Assembly: GCA_012513245.1 (NCBI GenBank) | Contig: JAAZCN010000108.1 | Coordinates: 1 to 27,267, forward strand | Reading direction: 5' to 3' | Origin: Synergistaceae bacterium | Lineage (GTDB): Bacteria; Synergistota; Synergistia; Synergistales; Synergistaceae | DNA: 27,267 nucleotides | In this document: positions 23,270-27,267 of the stretch, piece after piece | Position numbering within the stretch: the stretch's first letter is position 1 | Layout: every line of letters starts with the position of its first letter | Program-made: the position numbers and the translations under genes | Notes under the pieces: generated by a model | The model's database searches: none | What the model was told of the DNA's origin: nothing | The model's input: only the letters and a program-made list of their open reading frames with translations

Positions 23270-24384
23270 GTTCACTTTACGGAGGAAGAGGCATCGCATT
23301 TACACATGGAAGAGGAAGCCACATCTTCGATACTGCAGGCCGTGAATACATAGATTTTTTCAATGGTCACGGCGCCTCACTCTTCGGCCACTCCCATCCG
23401 ATCCTTACAGAAGCTCTGGAAAAAGCTGTAAAGGGCGTGTGGACAAGCGGTGCGGGATTCGAATCCCCGGTCCGCGAAAAACTGGCGGATGAGCTTGGCC
23501 TGATGCTTGGAGAAGGCAGGGTCTTTCTCTGCAACAGCGGCACAGAATCGATCGAAGCGGCACTTAAGCTTTCTATGATCCTGAAAAAGGGACGCAGCCG
23601 CATTCTTGCATGCAGAAGAGGGTTCCACGGACGTTCGTGCGGAGCGCTCTCAGTAACCTTCAATCCTAAATACAGAAATCCTTTTATGCCGATGATAGGG
23701 AAAGTTGAACACTTTTCCATAGAAGACCTGGCCGAAAATATTGATGATGATACGGCCGCTGTCTTTATAGAACCTGTACAGGGAGAGGGAGGGGTCTTTC
23801 CGCTCTCTCCGGAAACAGGAAAGAAGATTTCTGATGCCTGCAGGAAATCCTCCGCCCTTCTTATATGTGATGAAATACAGAGTGGTCTCGGCAGATGCGG
23901 CGCACCGCTTGCAAGCAGACTCACGGGATTGGATCCCGATATGGTCTGCCTTGCAAAAGGCCTTGCGGGCGGACTGCCTGCCGGAGCACTTATATGGAAA
24001 AAGGAGCTCGGCGACTTCCTCCCCCACAGCCATGGCTCCACATACGGCGGAAATGAGCTGACTGCAACTCTCTCATTGGCTGTACTTTCAATGGTCATGC
24101 ACAGTGACCTTCCGGAAAAAGCAGCCGGATCGGGGGAACTTTTAAGATCTCTCATCTCTGCTATAGGAAGCAGCCACATAAAGGATGTCCGCGGTCTGGG
24201 ACTTCTGAACGGCATTGAGCTTGACATCCCATCCTTAGGGGTCGTAAAAGCGCTGCAGGAGAACGGTCTTCTATCCCTTGCCGCAGGACCCCGCACATTA
24301 AGGTTACTTCCCTCTTTTGCCGCCGATAAGAAAGACTTTGAGGATGCGGTCCTGATACTGGCAAGAACACTGGAGGAATTCTAA
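23254..24384 (+). CDS. lysJ: LysW-linked lysine/ornithine aminotransferase LysJ (class III)
   Basis: A 376-residue PLP-dependent class III aminotransferase. Asp206 (ICDEIQSGLGR) and Lys235 (LAKGLAGGLPAGA) are the cofactor-binding pair, and NSGTESIEAALKL binds the phosphate. It converts the LysW-bound semialdehyde to LysW-lysine or LysW-ornithine with glutamate. The ATG overlaps the end of lysZ, and lysK begins immediately after the stop. Acetylornithine aminotransferase (ArgD) is the nearest relative; the LysW cluster supports LysJ. Confidence 0.92.
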   Translation: MSDSLSSLYGGRGIAFTHGRGSHIFDTAGREYIDFFNGHGASLFGHSHPILTEALEKAVKGVWTSGAGFESPVREKLADELGLMLGEGRVFLCNSGTESIEAALKLSMILKKGRSRILACRRGFHGRSCGALSVTFNPKYRNPFMPMIGKVEHFSIEDLAENIDDDTAAVFIEPVQGEGGVFPLSPETGKKISDACRKSSALLICDEIQSGLGRCGAPLASRLTGLDPDMVCLAKGLAGGLPAGALIWKKELGDFLPHSHGSTYGGNELTATLSLAVLSMVMHSDLPEKAAGSGELLRSLISAIGSSHIKDVRGLGLLNGIELDIPSLGVVKALQENGLLSLAAGPRTLRLLPSFAADKKDFEDAVLILARTLEEF

Positions 24385-25416
24385 ATGGGACTTCCTGAAT
24401 CGGCCAGATTACTGGCAGACCTCGTGGCTGTCCCCAGTCCGACCAGGCACGAGGCTGACGCTGCAAGGATGCTGGCAGACAGGCTCCCCCGCTTTGGATG
24501 GAGCGGGGCACACCTTGACGGCGCCGGCAGTGTGGTAGCTTACAGAGGCACAGGCGACAAGGAGCTTGTCCTGCTCAGCCACATCGATACTGTGCCGGGA
24601 GGCCCTGAAGTGATCATCAACGATCAGGTGATCCAGGGACGCGGAAGCGTCGACGCAAAAGGCCCCTGCTGCGCAATGGCTGTGGCGGGAGGTTCTGTTC
24701 CTGTACCGGACGAATGGAGGATCACCTTTGTCGCGGCAGTCGGTGAAGAGATCGACTCGAAGGGAGCAAGGTTCCGTATGCCTCTTCACTCTCCCGAGGC
24801 ATGCGTCATAGGAGAACCTACGGGAAGCGACGGCGTTGCGATATCCTATCGCGGCAGGATCCTCTTTGACATAAAGGGCGAAGACGATGGAGCACACAGA
24901 TCCGGAAGCCCGGGCCCCATGACCGATTCAGTCATGGCAGCCTCTTCCATAATAGATATAACCAAAAACATGGGAAAGGGTTACTCTGTCGCAATAATGG
25001 AAATGGAAGGACATGAGGCGGGCAAAAGAAGCGCCAGCATCATCATGGATCTCAGAACTCCAATAGGAGCCGATCAGGAAGAGCTCGAACTTATGATAAG
25101 AGAGACCGCAGCGGCGTTCGGGGTCAGATCCGAAATCATCGAATATGTGCCTCCCTACGGGGTCCATAAATCCGATCCCGTAATAAGGGCTTTTAGAAAT
25201 GCAATACGCGGCTGTGGTGGAACTCCGAGAATACTGGCTAAACAGGGAACGTGCGATTTCAACGTGCTCTCCCCCTGGGGCTGTCACATGGGGGCTTACG
25301 GTCCCGGAAACTCTATTTACGACCACAGTTCCAACGAACAGATCCCTGTTTCAGAATATCTGAAGGGGATAGAAGTTCTCAAGTTGGCTCTTCCAAAAAT
25401 AATGTCATCAATATGA
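24385..25416 (+). CDS. lysK: LysW-lysine/ornithine hydrolase LysK (M20 peptidase family)
   Basis: A 343-residue M20 family metallopeptidase. LLSHIDTVPGG, GRGSVDAKGPCCAM, GEEIDSKGARF and GEPTGSDG carry the zinc ligands and catalytic acids, and YDHSSNEQIPVSEYLKG is the C-terminal active-site histidine region. It releases free lysine or ornithine from LysW in the last step. It starts directly after the lysJ stop (TAA then ATG), and is the last gene of the cluster. No clear terminator follows before the repeat region. Confidence 0.92.
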   Translation: MGLPESARLLADLVAVPSPTRHEADAARMLADRLPRFGWSGAHLDGAGSVVAYRGTGDKELVLLSHIDTVPGGPEVIINDQVIQGRGSVDAKGPCCAMAVAGGSVPVPDEWRITFVAAVGEEIDSKGARFRMPLHSPEACVIGEPTGSDGVAISYRGRILFDIKGEDDGAHRSGSPGPMTDSVMAASSIIDITKNMGKGYSVAIMEMEGHEAGKRSASIIMDLRTPIGADQEELELMIRETAAAFGVRSEIIEYVPPYGVHKSDPVIRAFRNAIRGCGGTPRILAKQGTCDFNVLSPWGCHMGAYGPGNSIYDHSSNEQIPVSEYLKGIEVLKLALPKIMSSI

Positions 25417-25477
25417 CCGGTTGAGACAGAGAAGTGCGGCATGAAGATACCGCGGGAAGTGGTTGTTTAAAAATTTA

Positions 25478-25532
25478 GCTGAGCAACGGCTGAGCAATAG
25501 CTGAGCGGTTGCTAAGCAGTTGTAAGACCATG
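25478..25532. repeat. 11-bp-period array with GCTGAGC core (locus B)
   Basis: Five units start at 25478, 25489, 25500, 25511 and 25522, exactly 11 bp apart: cores GCTGAGC (three times), GCTAAGC and GTAAGAC. The stretch 25468-25555 is an inverted copy of 3361-3437 and carries one extra 11-bp unit, showing that unit number varies between copies. Confidence 0.78.
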
Positions 25533-25578
25533 ATAAAATCTTTTAAAATTCCGTCCTCCCCTCATTCCCGCTCCCACC

Positions 25579-25658
25579 CATACGGGAACGACGGAGAGAG
25601 GCGTGGACCTTAAGTTCTAACCATTGACTCGCAACAGATTCGCTACTGATTTGCAATC
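25579..25658. repeat. 80-bp direct repeat, copy 1
   Basis: Begins CATACGGGAACGACGG and includes the header TTCTAACCA (25615-25623), then units of 11 bp starting at 25624, 25635 and 25646. It matches the copy at 25694-25773 with four mismatches, offset 115 bp. Confidence 0.85.
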
Positions 25659-25693
25659 GACTCCCGTGGCAAGATCCAAGCCACAGCAACAGT

Positions 25694-25773
25694 CATACGG
25701 GAACGACGGAGAGAGGCGTGGGCCTTAAGTTCTAACCATTGACTCCCAACAGATTCGCAACCGATTTGCAATC
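25694..25773. repeat. 80-bp direct repeat, copy 2
   Basis: Same order as copy 1: CATACGGGAACGACGG, then header TTCTAACCA (25730-25738) and 11-bp units at 25739, 25750 and 25761. It differs from copy 1 at four of 80 positions, three of them inside the 11-bp units. Confidence 0.85.
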
Positions 25774-25795
25774 CCAATCGATTATCTGAACCCTA

Positions 25796-26452
25796 TTACT
25801 TTTTCTCGCTCAGATATTTTTCCCAGTCCTTGTTAAATTGGTCTATCCCCTTCGCCGTCAGCGGATGGTTAAACATCATTTTGAGAACCTTAAAGGGGAC
25901 TGTTGCAATATGTGCTCCGGCCTTTGCGGATTCAAAGACATGAGCAGGGTGGCGAAGACTTGCTGCTATTATTTCTGTCTCGATCCCGTAAATATCAAAT
26001 ATATCTGCAATATCCCTAACTAGCTGCATTCCATCTTCACCAATGTCATCAAGGCGTCCGACGAAGGGGCTGACATAAGTTGCGCCTGCCGCAGCAGCCA
26101 GAATAGCCTGATTTGCCGAGAAGATGAGCGTAACATTCGTTTTGATGCCCTCTTTCGAAAGCTCTTTTACAGCTCCAAGCCCATCCGGACAGAGCGGGAT
26201 CTTTACCACTACGTTAGGATCTATTTTAGCTATTACCCTTGCTTCTTCAATAAGCTTGTCTTTTTCAAGCGACACGGCTTCCGCGCTGACGGGGCCCTTA
26301 ATAGTCTCTGCTATTTCCCGGACACGGGTATGGAAATCTACGCCACCTTCTTTTGATACAAGCGTCGGGTTGGTCGTTGCTCCGGCGATAATGCCCCATG
26401 AACAGGCTGTCCTTACTTCATCAATATTCGCAGTGTCAATAAAAATTTTCAT
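25796..26452 (-). CDS. tal: transaldolase, short (TalC/fructose-6-phosphate aldolase-like) type
   Basis: A 218-residue TIM-barrel aldolase. [13 protein letters not shown] at the N-terminus, [13 protein letters not shown] and Lys84 in [18 protein letters not shown] (Schiff-base lysine) define the short transaldolase family; [20 protein letters not shown] and [11 protein letters not shown] follow. It moves a dihydroxyacetone unit between sugar phosphates in the non-oxidative pentose phosphate pathway; some members are fructose-6-phosphate aldolases, and sequence by eye does not separate them. ATG 26452 fits AGGAAGGG (26468-26461 on the minus strand); GTG 26461 overlaps that site. It is a single-gene unit between two repeat regions. 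Confidence 0.9.
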   Translation of the reverse strand: MKIFIDTANIDEVRTACSWGIIAGATTNPTLVSKEGGVDFHTRVREIAETIKGPVSAEAVSLEKDKLIEEARVIAKIDPNVVVKIPLCPDGLGAVKELSKEGIKTNVTLIFSANQAILAAAAGATYVSPFVGRLDDIGEDGMQLVRDIADIFDIYGIETEIIAASLRHPAHVFESAKAGAHIATVPFKVLKMMFNHPLTAKGIDQFNKDWEKYLSEKK

Positions 26453-26620
26453 TATTTTCACCCTTCCTGATTTTTTGAACCATATTGGGATATTAAACTA
26501 ATCTTTCTAACTAAAGATTTTAACTCAACTTCCCCACTCTTGCTACCAGAAGTCAAAACCAGAGTCGCTGGATCCCCGATAGAAGCATTCGAGGACGACG
26601 GAAAAAGCCAGGTTTTCGGG

Positions 26621-26741
26621 TTCTAACAACTGTTTGACCACGTTTGACCATAGTTTGACAAAATTTTTAAGGTTTTACGTTCTAACAACTGCTTGCCCAT
26701 TGCTTGCCAACGCTTGCCCATCGTTTGCCCGCCTTTACAAT
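26621..26741. repeat. two 11-bp-period arrays with shared header (locus C)
   Basis: Array one: header 26621-26629, units at 26630, 26641 and 26651 with core TTTGAC. Array two: header 26680-26688, units at 26689, 26700, 26711 and 26721 with cores CTTGCC, CTTGCC, CTTGCC and TTTGCC, then trailer CCTTTACAAT (26732-26741). The second array has the same header, unit number and trailer as 3442-3504 but a changed core in all four units. Confidence 0.78.
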
Positions 26742-26800
26742 CGCTTCCCGCGGTATCTCCATGCCGCACTTCACCATTGTTCCATTGTGAATATGCCGAT

Positions 26801-26843
26801 AAAAAAGGGGCCTCCTGATAATTAATTCCGGAGACCCTTTTCT
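26801..26843 (-). terminator. intrinsic terminator of the PYC/OADA-type gene
   Basis: AAAAGGG (26803-26809) with CTCC (26812-26815) pairs with GGAG (26830-26833) and CCCTTTT (26835-26841), with a small internal bulge. On the minus strand the stem lies about 35 bp after the stop codon at 26876 and ends in a TTTTTT run. Confidence 0.85.
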
Positions 26844-26875
26844 CTTCTTATTCGAGTATTTAAAGTATCTTTCCG

Positions 26876-27267
26876 CTATACCGGGTATGCTTCGGGAGAT
26901 ACCTGTTCTTCGAGCCCAATGTCAACGCAGTTTTCCTTTGCAAACTTATTGGGCAGGAAGTCTTTAGCCACCTGCGGGAAGAGGACATAGCTCAGTACGT
27001 CCTCGGGCTGTGTCATCCACACGCCCATCTCTTTCCTGGCGGCCTCAAGCTCAGGCTCTATTTTTTCTCCGGGTCTGCAGGTTATAGGGATCTCGTCACC
27101 CAGGACCTTCTTCCGGATTTTTGGGTCAACAGGCGCCGGCGTCGTTCCATAGTAACCTCTGAAGTACTGATACACTTCCTTGGATACCATTTTCCACCGT
27201 TCCCCTGAGATGACGTTCATAGCAGCCTGTGTCCCTACTAGCTGGCTCGTGGGCGTCACAAGGGGAG
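26876..27267 (-). CDS. carboxyltransferase subunit of a biotin-dependent enzyme (oxaloacetate decarboxylase alpha / pyruvate carboxylase B type), C-terminal part
   Basis: About 130 residues of the C-terminal PYC_OADA-type domain, running off the right edge. PLVTPTSQLVGTQAAMNVISGERW is the conserved block, followed by YFRGYYGTTPAPVDPKIRKKVLG. The apparent GTG start at 27257-27259 is an internal valine, since the frame stays open to 27267. The protein ends about 50 residues after this domain, at AYPV, with no biotinyl (AMKM) domain, so the biotin carrier must be a separate protein. The family moves CO2 between oxaloacetate, pyruvate or methylmalonyl-CoA and biotin. A sodium-pump decarboxylase is plausible but unproven. 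Confidence 0.85.
   Translation of the reverse strand, partial: PLVTPTSQLVGTQAAMNVISGERWKMVSKEVYQYFRGYYGTTPAPVDPKIRKKVLGDEIPITCRPGEKIEPELEAARKEMGVWMTQPEDVLSYVLFPQVAKDFLPNKFAKENCVDIGLEEQVSPEAYPV

Larger units (their letters stand above)
25417..25795. other. gene-free repeat-rich gap between lysK and the transaldolase gene
   Basis: No coding frame was supported. The gap is almost filled by repeats: an 11-bp-period array (25478-25532), a TTCCCG/CGGGAA hairpin (25565-25570 with 25583-25588), and an 80-bp direct duplication (25579-25658 and 25694-25773). No ordinary hairpin-plus-T terminator was recognised for lysK or the convergent gene. Confidence 0.7.
26453..26875. other. gene-free repeat-rich gap upstream of the transaldolase gene
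   Basis: Contains a decayed REP-like hairpin (26570-26597), two headers TTCTAACAA (26621 and 26680) each followed by an 11-bp-period array, and the terminator at 26801-26843. A 63-codon frame at 26634-26825 runs through the repeats and is not a gene. The transaldolase promoter is presumably at 26462-26560, but no clear hexamer pair was found. Confidence 0.65.

Noticed and set aside
23367..24296. 309-codon minus-strand frame opposite lysJ
   Set aside because: It is fully antisense to a clear class III aminotransferase, is rich in Ser/Pro/Arg as expected for a shadow frame, and matches no family I know.
26634..26825. 63-codon frame across the locus C repeats
   Set aside because: It consists of the 11-bp repeats read in one frame and ends in the terminator; no ribosome binding site.

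Overview
The window most resembles a chromosomal segment of a diderm, anaerobic, amino-acid-using bacterium, with Synergistota (Synergistaceae) as the best guess. The reasons are a complete lipid A L-Ara4N modification operon (so an outer membrane with LPS), a branched-chain amino acid ABC importer, an iron-sulfur-type two-subunit serine dehydratase, a LysW-dependent lysine/ornithine pathway, the YqeC/MocA pair linked to selenium-dependent molybdenum hydroxylases, and a stand-alone carboxyltransferase subunit of a biotin enzyme. The taxon is an inference from gene content. No rRNA, tRNA, insertion sequence, prophage or CRISPR array was seen.

Layout: 1-138 is the tail of a gene, probably a DUF1998-type helicase. 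264-3115 holds yqeC, a mocA-like gene and an NCS2 nucleobase permease, closed by a strong terminator. 3116-3565 is a gene-free, repeat-rich stretch. 3566-11845 is a compact arn operon (arnT, arnB, arnC, an arnA split into separate formyltransferase and decarboxylase genes, arnD, one SMR-type flippase subunit, ugd). It covers the route from UDP-glucose to L-Ara4N-modified lipid A. 11933-13630 is an atypical IlvD/Edd-family dehydratase. 13743-18197 is livHMGFK, which converges on sdaAB-sdaAA (minus strand, 18259-19802) over a shared bidirectional terminator.

20128-25416 carries lysW, lysX, lysY, lysZ, lysJ and lysK, the carrier-protein pathway in which intermediates stay bound to the C-terminal Glu of LysW. 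lysW is only 55 codons. Between lysX and lysY lie a possible Lys/Arg-rich 39-codon leader ORF and an intrinsic terminator with a possible competing helix, which together look like an attenuator. The rest is a transaldolase (minus strand), more repeat-rich spacer, and the C-terminal end of a PYC/OADA-type carboxyltransferase subunit that runs off the right edge.

The most unusual non-coding signal is a family of intergenic elements at three sites (3.39-3.50, 25.48-25.77 and 26.62-26.74 kb). Each has a header near TTCTAAC and then several short units spaced almost exactly 11 bp apart. The six-base core is uniform within an array but differs between arrays. Some are joined to REP-like hairpins, and one composite occurs in both orientations with a different unit number.
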